A stretch of DNA of 64,000 nt from Echiichthys vipera (GCA_963691815.1 OY829657.1:15694712-15758711), one strand, 5' to 3'; numbered from the stretch's first letter, positions 27,280 through 40,525 are shown. Made by a program: numbers and translations. Notes: generated by a model not told the origin, from the letters alone.

Positions 27280-27530
27280 GCTGCAACTAACAATTACTTT
27301 AATTAACAGTTAATATGTTGTTGTTTTTTTACAATTTATAGACTACAAGAGTAACAGAATAAATGTCAAATCAGAGGAAAATTACAAGCACAATTTCCCA
27401 CTGGTTTTAAGACACCAGGCAAATAGCCACATCTAAGAAGCTGGAACCTGTTAATGATTGACATTTTTGCTTTGGAAAAAAAAGGTTTCGGTTTAATTTT
27501 CAGTCAATTAACTAATCGTTAACTCGCTTT
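27280..27530. mobile_element. Small dispersed repeat with inverted ends (hAT-like MITE)
   Basis: It starts gggctgcaactaacaattac and ends caattaactaatcgttaact. These ends are characteristic of a short non-autonomous element abundant in teleosts. No coding sequence is present. Confidence 0.65.
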
Positions 27531-28016
27531 TTTTTTTTAGAAATGTGTTTTTCAATAACAATTAGCAATTTTTTTTAGACTCATTTCAACTTTTAAATCT
27601 CTTTTAATCCATTTTACTGTGTATCGTGAAAATATGATATGCACTGTCGCTATGATGAAAGCCCTTGTTTTGAAGTTTGAAGCTCTACCATCGTCTACAT
27701 GGGTTTACTCCGGGTGAATTGGCAGCTCTAAATGTCGTGCAGGTGTGAACATGCTGAATTACATTGAATGTTTTGTATACATGTGTGTTTTAGTCCTGTG
27801 ATAGACTGACATATCCAGGGCTATAACCAAGCCTCTTGTACAATGCATGCTGGGAAGCCACAACCCTGAACAGGATAAGCGGTTTATAGAATGCACAGGT
27901 GGATGGACTGATAATAGGCACAAGGACATGTACAAAAAAGAATAAGGGAGCCATTGCAGCCATGCTGAGGGGGATCTCATGCTCAATATGGGAGATGCAC
28001 AAACTGGACACATTCA

Positions 28017-28103
28017 CTAAATGTCATTTACCTCATCATCATCATCATCATCATCATCATAATCATGATTTTCATCATACTCATTAAATTCACCAAATAC
28101 TTT
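28017..28103 (-). other. aspg: aspg terminal exon with microsatellite-encoded poly-Asp tail
   Basis: The acceptor ttaatttcag precedes KVFGEFNEYDENHDY, then eight Asp codons (all GAT, 28035-28058), then EVNDI and a TAG stop at 28019-28017. The poly-Asp run is the coding face of an (ATC)n trinucleotide repeat. A possible donor (GAG/gtaaat) follows the run, but reading through reaches a stop after four codons, so a terminal exon is the simpler model. This acidic tail is not in the mammalian protein as I know it. Confidence 0.75.
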
Positions 28104-31100
28104 CTGAAATTAAACAAACAAACAAAAATTGAATTAAGAGGCAATTAAAGAGAGAGAATTATACCAATCTGATTTTTTTATATGCATGCATATTAAGATG
28201 AAGCAGCTAGAATGGAAAATATTGGATACCTTGGCTTTTTTGCTCATGAGTTGGACTAAAAAGGCAACCACTTCCTTTTTGCCAACAGCCTGGGCCTTTG
28301 ACAGGTGAAGAATAAAAGAAAATAAGTTTCACTTCATGAAATAGGTTTACAGTGGAATAGATATCCCTAGAACCCACCACTCGAATCGCTGACTGTCCGT
28401 CATAGCCTGGTTTATTTAGATCAGCTCCGGCAAGACTCCAGATTTCCAGGCCCTCCAGGTCACCACTGGATGCCAGGCTGACACACGGGAGGACATGACA
28501 GGTATTACGTCAGAGTTTTATTAACACAATCAAATAGCCAGTGGGCGAAGGATATGTTGTTGTGGAAAAAGAGAATATGTTGGACCTCGTGACTCAGATG
28601 TTTTTGTTTTATCTTAATAGTGACACAAGCAATGCTGATCATACCTTAGAAAAGGTGTGTTTCTGAAACTGTAAATTGTCTTGACAAAAACCTGTCGGTT
28701 GTCTCAGGTAGATAAATCACAGTCGGTGTTTCGCACAGTTGCCGACACTAGAGACGCAAAACAGATCCAAAGCTATGCTGCCGGGGAGCATTCCTACGGT
28801 TTGTGTAACAGTGGGAGAACTGGTTGAACCCGTGTCAGCTATGTAGGATGGGTCACCGTGGGTAGATCAGCAACTGAGACATTTCTGGCTGTATGTGTGC
28901 GCAACTGAAGACGTGATCCCTTTTGCGTCTCACCTGCACAGTTCTGTTCCTGCTTCATCCAACTCGTCCCTGGAGAAGTGGGCTCCGGTCTTTCTCAGCA
29001 GCTTCACAACCTCCTTGTGCCTGAGTTAGAGGACATGCAACAGAGCCATATACTTATTACTGTATATGTAATAAATACCATATGAATCAGTTAAAATCAG
29101 CCGAGCTAAGACACATAAGTTACATATAATGTTGCTTTCAAACTGTTGAAGGCCGTTTGACTTTCATTGACAGTCAGTGTGGCAGTGGTTGTAGTTTGGC
29201 GTGTAAGAACAAGTTCCTTATCCCCTGCACAAACCACCCACGCACAAGTCACCTGCAGGGACACTTGTGGTGACAGGAAATTTTCAATAAAACTAAAAGG
29301 TCTAATTGTTCAGTGAATGGCTGAGTTTATGAATAAGAACTGATCTTTCAATGAAATGAGACGTTACCCAAGAGTTCACATTGAAGCTTAATTGTTTAGG
29401 AGGTATGTAGAGGCAAAGCCAAGGAAACTATTAAATGATTTAAAAAACATCCTGTAGAGTGTTAAGAAGCCAGTATCTCTCATCTGTGAAACTGGGAGCA
29501 GGTTGGTCAGACTGGTTCAGAGGACACTCCCCATACTTGTTCTTTAACCCTTCTTTGTCCATGCTTTCTGCCACTCCTTATATGGGCATCAGTCTGTAGT
29601 GCACTGTGAAGTTTCAGTGACATTCATAGTGAGTCAGTCATGGTGGCATCCCGACAGCTCAAACTCAAAACACCAGTTCTATTAGTGTAATTTCATGAAA
29701 TACATTTAGGAAGGGCAAAGCAAGCAAAGGTGTGCAGCACAGGAGGTGTAACGACAGGTGTTAGCGCTCCAATGCATCCCTCTACCATCACAAAGGAGAC
29801 AAGTCCATACTTGCTTTGCCAACCGTTAAAATAGGACAACAGCCATTTGGCACAGCTTTGACAAATACAACGTTTTCACCCTGAGGCTCAACATCGTGCT
29901 AAAACTGCAACATTAAGCGTGGCTTTTCCCTGATAGACATTTCTAGCAATGTCAATGAATGACAAAAATGAAAAAAACAGCTTTGGTAAAAATAAACACT
30001 ATCTAAACTGTCAGATGACAATTAGCCTAATTAGGTTATAATTATTGCCTGGCCTCCAAACTCCATTACTAGTGGCTCCCCTGGTTTCAACCCCCCTCTG
30101 ATCGCCGCTTCTCCCTCCCTGCCAGATTACCCACCTTGCAGCAGCTCATTAAATGATGTCCCCTCTATAGCAGCTATTAACAACATGTTTGCAGGAAACC
30201 AATGGTTGCTAATGGCCGACAGGGAAGATTTTGTTTGCAACTTCGTAAATGACATTATTCCTTTAACAGACGGATAAAAACATACACATCAGCCTTTATT
30301 GTTTAAAATGAGGTGGATATGAGTCTGGCTAAGAGCCCTTTGCTGCATCTCTTATCTCCTGCCTTTCTCTCTCACTGAAATAAAAAAAAAAAGAGGCGAG
30401 TCTTACCTGAAGCGTACAGCGTTGCAAAGAGGTGTGTCCCCATAGCGATCTTTAGCATAGACTGTGGCTCCGTGACCTAGTAAGTACTCCACCAGTTTGA
30501 GGTGGCCCTCACAGGCGGCAACATGCAGGGGTGTACGTCCATCATAGTCACCAAGACACAAGTTGCTGCCCTGTGTCAAAGACAAATGTGAGAACATCAA
30601 TGTATTTCACCTGGTAGTAGGTATTATCGATGAGGCCGAAGCGTTTTCTTCATGCCATAGAGCTTCACTCTCCACTAACTATTAAAACACATTGTTTCTT
30701 CTTTACAATAAACCTTGGCATTTTGGTTTACAATGAATGAGGCTGAGTGCCACGGACACAGGAAAGTTGGAAAGGATTGAAAGACGGAACAAGTTGTTGG
30801 TTTTTGTTTTTTTATGGGCGCGATGACAATAAAAACATCCTAATATAATGCAAGCCTTAACCTTTAATAAATAGTGACCTTCTTTACTGTTCAGCAGCAC
30901 ACCCAGAACAAATACAACAAACAAAAACAAATAATTGAGGAAAAATGAAAATCAAAGTGAAAAAAAAGAAAGAAATGGACAAAGTTCACCACAAAGAAAA
31001 AAATGTGTGAACACAGCACATTTAGACTTTAAATTTGTCCACAGAAACTCGAAACTGATCTAAGCAGCATACAAGTCAAGCCACATACAAGCATGTACAC

Positions 31101-31379
31101 GTGACTGCTGGGGAAACTCTAGGCCTGCCTTACCAGTCCAGCCTCATGTTTTCATGTGAGCCTGTATGTTTCCTATACCCCCCTAATATGGGAATAGCGA
31201 CCCTAGACATTTGTTGTTGAACCATCAGTGTGAAAGGTTCACCTGGGTGCGTTGACCCTACAAACAAACATGATAAGCCTGGTCTCTGTTGCCATAAAAC
31301 TTTAGCCCTAAGCTGAGTTACAGTGTCATAGGCTATCCCTGTACAACACTTATCCTAACAACCAAGTGTGTGTGAGTGT

Positions 31380-31425
<46 letters not shown>

Positions 31426-32243
31426 TTAATTACATTTTTGACAAACAATCAAACACAGGTAATGTTCATCAATGGTACACATGTAGTTTAGATAGTAGGG
31501 TTGTTTACCATTTCCTTTAGGGCTTCCAAGGCCTCTATGTCTCCGATCTTAGCAGCAGCACATGCCAGTGGGGGAGTGAGGGCATCACGTATGGCTTCCA
31601 ACTCCTGTAGATACGACAGAGATAATAGAAAAAATGCTACTTGTCTGAATGTGTAACATTGAATTAACCTCACTTTTTAAAACACATTTTGGAAGTTTCT
31701 TCAAGTCTAATCATGACAACCTTTACAGAAATGTGTGGACTTCTATGTTAGTCGAGTGCTTTTTCGTCAGATAAAAGATTTGTTGAAAATCCTAACAGCT
31801 GTTTGTTTGGTGATAGGTAGCCACCCTATTTAAGTCTGTGTATAGGCGGTGTCCTCACCTCCTTGCAGCTGATGCCCAGAGACTTGGCGATGACCTGGAT
31901 GAAACGGCTGTCGCTCAGACACAGCTTGGCTCCTGCTAAGTCAGCACTCATCTCACCTCGTAGGTTCTGAGCCATCATCTGGACAGAGTAGCACACACAA
32001 ACACATCTAAACCTTACTTTTCTTTTAGTACGATTAGCATCTATGTGGACATCCTGTTACAGTTTAGAGAATAAAGTGTTTAAAGCAATGTCACCTTTGA
32101 AAGTAGACACAAACCTTTTTCTTGGCATCAAGAGTTAAGTCTTTCTTGGCCAATACGTAGGACAGCTTTGACAGGGCAGCCTCTGGCGTCATGTCACCAC
32201 CAGCTATCAACCCTGCATCCATCAACACCTGAGAAGTCATAGG

Positions 32244-32288
<45 letters not shown>

Positions 32289-35200
32289 CGTGACTGATTC
32301 TCTTAACTTCACAGTCTCTCCATTTGGTACTGGAGAAATTAATCATTCATAAAATGTAGTAAAAAATGGGTCTGAATTGACTCGTAGGTGACATGCCTTG
32401 CCAGTGTTGTAAGATGCAGACACAGTCCCCCTCAGACACTGGGTGCAGTTGACGATGATGACACCAGAGTCAGTGGCCTTCTTCAACTCTGCCAACAAGT
32501 CAGGACGGTTATCAGGGGCATTTCCACTGCCGTAGGTCTCAAAGACCACGCCCTCCATGGGCGGCTGCAGGAAAGCCCTCACCTAGACACAGATATACAG
32601 AGGATTCAAATACAAACTCCCACGTTGTATTTGAAACTGAACTAGTTTCTCAACTGTGTGGAAATTTAAGGAATTAGTATTCCATGTTATGTTATTGCGT
32701 GAGACCATCCACTCTCCTAAATGACCATCTGGTGCTGTCTATGCAACCAGCATCTCAGTCGCTGGTTGGCTGGCACCAGGAGGCCCTATACCACATCATT
32801 AGCCATGGCATATGACTAGAATGGCAGATGACTGAAATGGCAGGAAGGAGAGCAATTAATCTAAAGGTGTTAGCAAGCATAAAGTCACTTGGCAAGACTA
32901 AAGCAGTTGCCATAAAATGTGAGAAGAAGGTAACATTAAAAGTGCTAGGTTCAGCCAGTATTTTTTTTGATGTGATAAGCAGTTTGACAAGAACTGTTCG
33001 ACGCAGGTTACCAATGAAGCTCTCATATAGAAAAAACAGTGGGCACATGAGAACCTGGTGCCTAATCAAAACAGTGCCTCATAAAGGCAGTTAAATGCTG
33101 TAAGGAAGACTTGATGGCCAAGCTGGGCAGTGGGAGCAGATTGAGACAGTAAAGACACTCTCCCAGCAGCCTCTGCAGGGGAGGTGCAGCTAAATGTTAC
33201 AGTATCTATGCCAATCCTCCCTCTTTACAGGGTGATTGGTCATGGGCCATAACTCCTTCTCATCTTTCTCTAGGCTGAGCTTTGATGGCAGCTTACATGT
33301 CCAGGGAGGTAGCGAAAGACCGGTTATAGCACAATTAAATTAAAGTTAACTATGTTTTATTGCAGTTAGACAAAACAGCAGTTTTGGGAAGTCAGTTACC
33401 TTCGAAGAACATATATTTAATTACAATCTAATTCACTGGGAAGGCAAATGTACTGGTTAAATCTTTAATTTACTCCTTTCATCATTTGGCTAAACATAAT
33501 TTGGTGTTGATGTGCATTTGTGTAATTGCCCATAAATAATGACATCAGTTTATACTCTTTGAAATAAAGTTAATTTTTAGTATTGTGCAAATAATTACAT
33601 TTAGAGTAGGTATTGCGTGATCTGTGATGGGATTCTTTTGTCTGGAGTGAACGTCTGGACAAATCAGTCAAGTCTGTGCAAGAAACAATAAATCATATTA
33701 TGAGCTGCTGAATACTTCCCCAAAGAGAAAAAAAAAAACACGTTTTAATTATTCTGTTGTGTGCTGATTCAACCAAAGACCAAGGACGACAAGTAACCGC
33801 TGGACATTAGGTGGCTGTGACAGACAGAGTAAACATCTCTGGTCCAGTTCAGCAGCTGAGTGACCTACAGTAGCAGCGGTGATTCCTGGGAACAGCCTGA
33901 GCAGGCCCACGTTCCTGTTCAACTCAGTGCTGACTTGAAACTTTGCTGTGGTGTTTGCCCTCCACACTGTATCCCAGTTGACTAAAAGGGAAAATGGAGA
34001 AAACATATTATAAGTTAGGGAAAGTTATGTTCCACATGGAGACAGATCCATTACGCCACCAGCTTACTTATAATGTCCACTTCAGCTGTAACCAGAGGGG
34101 CCAAGTTAGGTGATGAGAATGCATTGAAACTCCCACTATCCACCTTGGTTGAACGATTCCCTCTGTAGAGTTTGTTGTAAAAATACAGACACACCTAAAT
34201 AGAGGCAAAGATATATTTAATGGACAAAATTTGCTTTTCTACAAAGATGATATCCTTTTAATACTGCAGGGCTTAAAAGGGTCCCATATTATGCTCATTT
34301 TCAGGTTTGTACTTGTATTTTAGGATTCTTCAAGAACATATCTACATACTTTAATGTTCAAAACACACAACACACTTTATTTTCCACATACTACCTTTCT
34401 GAATATATCTTTTTACACCCTCGGTCTGAAATGCCCTGTTATACACCTGTCTTTTTAGTTGAGCATTAAGCCCTGCAATGTGAACATGACTTAATATAAC
34501 CATTCATACAGTGATGACACAGCCATCAGGAGCTAATTAGGGCTCAGTATTGACGTAAACGCGCAGACTGGAGGAGGAGGAGGATTGAACTACCGATCTT
34601 ACAATTAGTGGGCAGGGTTTCTTATTTATCAGTTAATTTACAATGTATATAACTTGTGGTTTATCAACCCCACAACAATAAAGGAATGCTCACAAAAGAA
34701 AGTCACCACTGGTGATCGTCCGAAGAGTCTTGTATTACAGCAGCTGTTTCTCTTTCTTTCCTTATAATTCCTAACATTCCCTCTTTAAGGCTGCCAAATT
34801 AAATGTCTCTTTCTAGTTTCTATCTTTCTTATGTCCCATCTCCATTTCCTCACCTCAGGAATGACAAATTGGCCAGCAATCAGCAGTGCCCCCAGCAAGT
34901 TGTCTCTGCCATCATTCCTCATCTCATAGATCGGCACCTGAAGACAGAATGTGTCTCGTCTTAGAAGGCAGTCAAAGACAAAATGTGTCTGCAGCTTTTT
35001 GTTTTTTAGACCCCTGAGGAGAGCAGCTCTTACCTGTGATCCGGTGAGAATGATGGGTTTGCCCAAATGTTCACACATGAAGGACAGGGCAGAGGCTGTG
35101 TAAGCCATGGTGTCTGTGCCATGGAGGATCACAAAACCATCATAGTTTTCGTAGTTTTTCTAGACAACAAAAACAAAGACCATTCCATCATCATTTCAGT

Positions 35201-38200
35201 AACTCCACGACTATATGAATATTATAGGACTAAGAAATGCCTAGCTTCTAAAAAGCACAAGTTATAAGATGTTTATTTAGAAATGGAGTCAATCGAAAAC
35301 AATAAAAATGAATCCAGCAGCAAGTACCTCAATGTCCTTTCCAATTCTACCCCAGTCATCTGTGGTCATGTTGGAAGAGTCCAGCAAAGGACTGTACTCT
35401 AAAATAGTGTAGACAATCCTCTTATTGTCTTTATTGAGCCTGGAAGAGAGAGAGAGGTTTATGAGTTTCTGTTGTTAAACAAACTTATTTAATTATCATA
35501 TATACACAACAAAATGCACATCTATAAAACAAAGTCAGTTGTTTTAGTCGTTGCAAACAAAGAAATTCACTCAAAAACACATAAAAGGACACACGGTTAA
35601 ACAAATGATTATCATCTTCACTGTGATGAATGAGTATTGTCATCATTGTGCTCGTTTAACAAAGTTGGATCAAGTTCTGCTTTCATTTGAGAAGTGGGTC
35701 TAAAGAAGGCTAGGGGAATGCTAAAAACCAAGCTGACTTTATGAAGCGAGACAAAGTCTATTTAGCCGGGCCTTCTGTCTCAGCAGCAGGGTGCCAAAAC
35801 CTGTTTCAGACACACACAGAGAGTTTTGGAAGTGTGAAAGGGAGGGGCATTGTTGGCATAATGTTAAAGAGAGAAGCACTTTAAAATTGCCCATTTTCCT
35901 TTCCACAGTAAACACTTAATGTTCTGTGGAGCTTTACCACTGTGTATATATAAAATACTTGCAAAGCTGAGGGACATTATATGGCCAATTTGATATATCT
36001 TGAGCGTTATTTTGTGAATAATTTCAGATTGGGGCGAAAGTCCGCGTTTCTTTTTCATTACGATTACAAGGGAGGGAGGGAGCCTTTCATGTATACATAT
36101 TTATGTCGCCTTTAAGTAGAGTTTAACCCGTTTCCCATGGCTCCACCTGCGACACTCTGTATGAAGCAGCATGACTGACAATTGGCTAAACTGGCATGGA
36201 AAGATTTTATTTTTAATCTCCCTTTTAAAGAAACAGGGGGGGACAGCCCCCACATTACCATGGGGCAGCCCTATGACATGAGGATATGAGCTGAATGGAA
36301 CAGCAGGGGGACGAGCAAGCGAGCCCCAGTTTGCCCAACCAGGGGTCCTACATACACTCTTCTAATTAGCCTTAAGTCCACAGATGACCCAAGAACATAT
36401 GCTGCTGATAATCTTGAAGACAAAAGTGCCGCAAGAAAACACTATTTAGATCACCAATTATTCATCTATCTGGCAATGTACCCTAAGGTGTAGCAAAGCT
36501 ACACATTAGCATACCCATGCTAAGATGCTGCAAAGCTTAAGAATAATGAATGTCTGTGTGTGCATGTATGATTGGGGACTTAAGAGAAGTGGAAGAAGAA
36601 GAGGGTTGGCAGTGTGGGGGGGGGGGGGGGGGGGGGGCAATCAGCCTTGTGGTGTAGCCTCTCAACACCACATGAATAAAGCTTTTCAATAAATCAATAA
36701 ACTAATTCCCTCCTTCAACATAGGCTGGAACTGCATACCATCAACCATATTAGACTTGCATACGAGCCTACTTCAGTTCATATTTACACGATGCCAACTC
36801 AAATATAAGAACATATTAAAAAGTAAATTATGCTCTCAGCTTAAGAACAAACAAAACAAAAAAAACTGAAAAATTAATCAAAAACATGCACATACAATAT
36901 ATTCATGTTAAAATTGCATAATATTGTGTTAGCAGAGATGTTATATTAGTCAAAGTAAACAGACTTTGCAAGGCAGCTAATTAACAAGCTCTTATGGAAG
37001 CTCCTGTGGTTGCCGAAGGTGCGGGAACAGTGAGAGGTTGAAGACAGTAAAACTGAAGTCCTCCAGAATAGTTTTTAAAAGCCTTACAAAGAGATCACAA
37101 CATGTCTACCGCCGCCTTGAGGAGGCCTTATCTTTACCATACAGGCTACTGCTGCTCAGCTTGTTCTCAGCCAGTGGAAGTCAACATGAAGGGGGTTCAG
37201 AAATGAGTACAGATACATTTCTGATCGAGTCAACCATCACTGACAATTGAGAGGCTGTTGATCAGCTGGAGAGGCTCGTCAAGAGGGGCTCCACTCTCAC
37301 TGCTCCGTGGCACATGCACCAGACATCAAGACAACACGGATTATACAAACAGGAATAGAGTGCATTAGTCTTGTTTTTCCTAGCATTCCAACCACAGCTT
37401 TTCACAAAAGAAACCTTCAAGAAACACTAGGTTATCTCAGCTGGAATACTCTTCTGCCACACATTAGCAAGGTGACATTAGCAAGTGTAGGGTGGAAGAC
37501 TACTTCAGTCATCGACAGCTCTGTGCTCCTGTGTCCTTTCTACTATTTACTCCTATTACCAAAGGCCACGTCAGCATGCATTTCTGGTCGGATAAGCACA
37601 CCCAAACATTCTGTCTCCAAGACGGCAGAGACATCAAACCACTCTCAAGCACAGTGCAGGCACACACAATGCTACCAGTGCTACAGCACCCGTGATATAG
37701 GCGACCAGCATGGGGCGTTGGCTTCCTGTTAAAGCAACAAAAGCAGTTAAGAGTCATTAAAACCATTGAGGACAGTGAATCGTTTTCATTCAGTCTCTGC
37801 TTTTTCTTAAATGAAATGTATCTTGCACTGTGTGAAGATCCTAATGCAAACTGTACTCATGGGAAAAAATTAATAGTCATGATCATAAAGTGCAGTGTTT
37901 GTCAATTCTGACATGATTTTGCTTATAATTTTTCCTATACAGCCAACCTACATATCAAATACTGCATAATTAATGTTATTTAGGCCTGGTTTAGCTTCGT
38001 AGGAGAACACATTAGATGAAGTGTAACATTTTCTTCACTAAAAAGACATTTAGCCCTTTAAGCTGCGTGTGTGCTTCCATTAAGTATTTAGGTGTTGGTG
38101 ATAAGTTTTTCCAACATGCATGCAATGATATATATATAAAGAAAATAAAGAACACACTGAATGACCATCTCTAAAGGTCAATATAAGTGATAAACATTTT

Positions 38201-40525
38201 GAATTTGCAAATGACAATTACATTTTTTGTTACTGTAAAGTGTAACCTATACTGACGGCAAGTAAAGCCAACAACCCTTGCTGCCTTTGTGATAAACATG
38301 ATGCTCACATGATAATCTTTCAGGTACCGGAAATTGCACTTTAAATATCAATTAAACATTCTAAAAAGTGTGCAAAGGATGGTTGTGACACTGGTAAATA
38401 AGATTAATTGTATTTGTTTGTGAAGCTGACAAACAATTCTAAGTTTATTTAAGCATCTATCATATCGATGGCTATCATATTAAAAAAAAGCCTTAAGAAG
38501 ATATTACACATACATTCAGAACATGAATCATTACAATCTGTAGGGAGGAGCATAGAAGTGTGAAGAGCAGAACATATATATGTGCTGACTGAGCAGGGGG
38601 GTGGTGGTTCAGGGTGCACTTACGGCAGGACCAGGCTGTTCTCAGACCCATAGTACTGATACAGACACGTCTGCTGGGCATACATCTCATCATGGAGGAT
38701 GGGCAACTTGCGCAGGCTCTTCACTAAAGCATTGGCTTTTGGGGCAAGCACTGTGGGTTACAGAAATAGAAAAAAATGATTTATTGTAATATTTCATAGC
38801 TTTCTTTTTATGTGAATACTGTTCTGTTGATCAGTAACAGTTAAGGAGAATAACACAGTGGATTTACCATTATCTCAACACCAAACATCAGTTTCTAGTC
38901 TCATACTGAACCCTAGTGGTAAATGTAAGAACTGTCTTTGATGCAGAGGCTAAAAATCCCCTTAAGTTATTATTCTTATATACAATGATATCGTTTTTAG
39001 GCCACTACAATAGGCACATTTTAAAAATCTATAGCCTTAATATAACAGTGAGGAGCTGTGAATAACGCAAGCACAGCACCACTGCTGCTGCAGTTCCTTG
39101 CACTCTGAACGAAAGCCAGCAGAAATTCTTCACTATAACTCAAATGAGAGACGACACGTGGCGGCTGACAGCCACATGAACATAAGGCCAAAAGATATTA
39201 AGAGAGCTGCTGACAGAAACCAAGACAGGAGAATTTGATAAGAGCTTAAATAACAGGCAATCATAACTGTAGAACACACAATGTAAACATGTATCAATGG
39301 TCCAAAGTATACACATAGCCTTGGTTTGGTCATTTAGTTTCCAAACTCCATGATAAGCAGGTGTAAAGATATTTTACTCAGAACTGAAGTGTTGGCAGAC
39401 TGAATTACCCTGCCTAGACATGGATTATCCCAGGGTCTTTAAACCTAACAAATGAGAGAGACACCATGATGTGTGTGCATATAGGCTTACTGACCTACTG
39501 TAAATATCCACATTTAAGCACACTCAGTTAAAAATGATGATTAATTTCCAGACCATTTGGTTTTTGATTTAAACTTTTATTATATAGCATTGTCAAAACA
39601 ACAAAATCTACAAAGTAAGTATGAGAATGTCCTTACATAAATCAAGTGAATTATTGATGAATAAACCAGGCTTGGATGAAGAGGACTAGTTGTAGCTTGT
39701 ACCTGAAGCTGATATGACCTTGAATGTTGTTTATTTGCCTCAACACATGCTCCAGATGTTGCCCAATGCCTCACGTCAACATCTAGTTATTCATTGGGAG
39801 ACTCCAGCTAACTTTACAGTAATGTTGCAGCATGAGGGGCAGCTTGTACTGTTATGCCTTTAGCATTTGCCTCCCTAACATAATTACAAATGTCATTCAT
39901 TTGGTTGGTTGTCTCCAATGGAGGTGACGTTTGACTCTTTTAAAGCTAAATGTGCTGGTGCTGTCCATTACTCAAATAATAGTCTATGTTACATTTGTAT
40001 TCAGGAGTAAAGTGTGACAGTTTGCTCATGTGTACACCAACTTAGTGTGAATTAGCATGCTAATTGTTAACCTAGCTTTGACTGTGCAGCTGAGCTGACT
40101 ATTTAAAGATGCACGCACATGTTGTCGGCACGCAGGGCTAAAGCTCCCGCGAGCCTAGCATTTATCTGCAACCATATGTTAACAGCAAGCTACCTGTCAC
40201 ACGGTAGCAAGTTGTCACCAGAGCACACAAGTCAGACAAAACAATACAGCGAGTTTAGTTAGCCGTAGCTACCGTTATCATGAAGTGCCATCCCGATGGT
40301 TCCTCCGGTGTTGATAACCAGGACTCGCGCCTCGGCAGCGGTTGGTGAAGTAACCGTTGGCTCAAGGGTCTCAAACGAGCTGCAGCTGGACAACTTTCTC
40401 CTTCGGCATGGATGCAGCTGAATAGTTCTCGGAGGACTAATTTCGTTCAATTCTGCCAGGGCCAGTGAAGGCTGTGACAAAGCTCGGGCGAGGGATGTCA
40501 GGTTGTTGAAGCTGGAGTCCGCCAT
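28017..40525 (-). CDS. aspg: Asparaginase / lysophospholipase with ankyrin repeats, complete (16 exons, 653 aa)
   Basis: ASPG hydrolyses L-asparagine to aspartate and ammonia; mammalian homologues are also reported to have lysophospholipase activity. Exons: 40525-40273, 38750-38624, 35439-35328, 35159-35034, 34937-34854, 34194-34068, 33981-33869, 32582-32397, 32228-32115, 31978-31859, 31604-31509, 30570-30407, 29020-28934, 28477-28378, 28295-28230, 28103-28017. All phases agree, giving 1962 bases. The type I asparaginase domain has TGGTIG (73-78; Thr76 likely nucleophile), HGTDTM (177-182) and catalytic-site Lys in NRSTKVD (251). Ankyrin repeats span roughly 460-625 (for example DGRTPLHVAACEGHLKLVEYLL). 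About 60 residues precede the usual start. Oddities: intron 8 has a GC donor, and the last exon encodes an acidic tail. No frameshift or lost active-site residue is seen. Confidence 0.95.
30010..30245. promoter_or_regulatory. Candidate conserved non-coding element in aspg intron 12
   Basis: The block is free of simple repeats, not a repeat family I recognise, and rich in homeodomain-type sites (acaattagcctaattaggtt, gctaatggccg) with balanced composition. It stands out from the AT-rich intron around it. Enhancer function is a guess from composition only. Confidence 0.2.
31370..31424. repeat. (GT)n microsatellite in aspg intron 11
   Basis: GT repeats with two early interruptions (gagtgtgtgtat), about 55 bases long. 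Confidence 0.95.
32249..32286. repeat. (TA)n microsatellite in aspg intron 8
   Basis: A pure TA run of about 38 bases, only about 20 bases upstream of the exon 9 acceptor on the minus strand. It occupies the position where the polypyrimidine tract and branch point would be sought. Confidence 0.93.
34279..34560 (+). mobile_element. Dispersed teleost repeat in aspg intron 5
   Basis: It starts gggtcccatattatgctcat and continues with acttgtattttaggattctt, catactttaatgttcaaaac and gtctgaaatgccctgttata. It is the uninterrupted counterpart of the split copy at 21015-22145. No reading frame is present. The family is recognised as common in fish, class uncertain. Confidence 0.7.
36616..36637. repeat. 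G22 homopolymer in aspg intron 2
   Basis: Twenty-two consecutive G on the plus strand (C on the transcribed-sense strand of aspg). Such runs are length-variable and error-prone in assembly. Confidence 0.97.

Larger units (their letters stand above)
24881..28016. other. Intergenic stretch 3' of aspg, upstream of mir-203
   Basis: No exon is recognised. The stretch holds a short CA tract (25465-25499) and three small dispersed repeats (about 26655-26832, 26924-27178 and 27280-27530), listed separately. Any aspg 3' UTR would occupy the upper part of this stretch. I could not place a convincing polyadenylation signal. Confidence 0.55.

Noticed and set aside
37307..37732. A 141-codon plus-strand reading frame
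   Set aside because: It lies antisense in aspg intron 2, has no family resemblance and lacks promoter or splice support.
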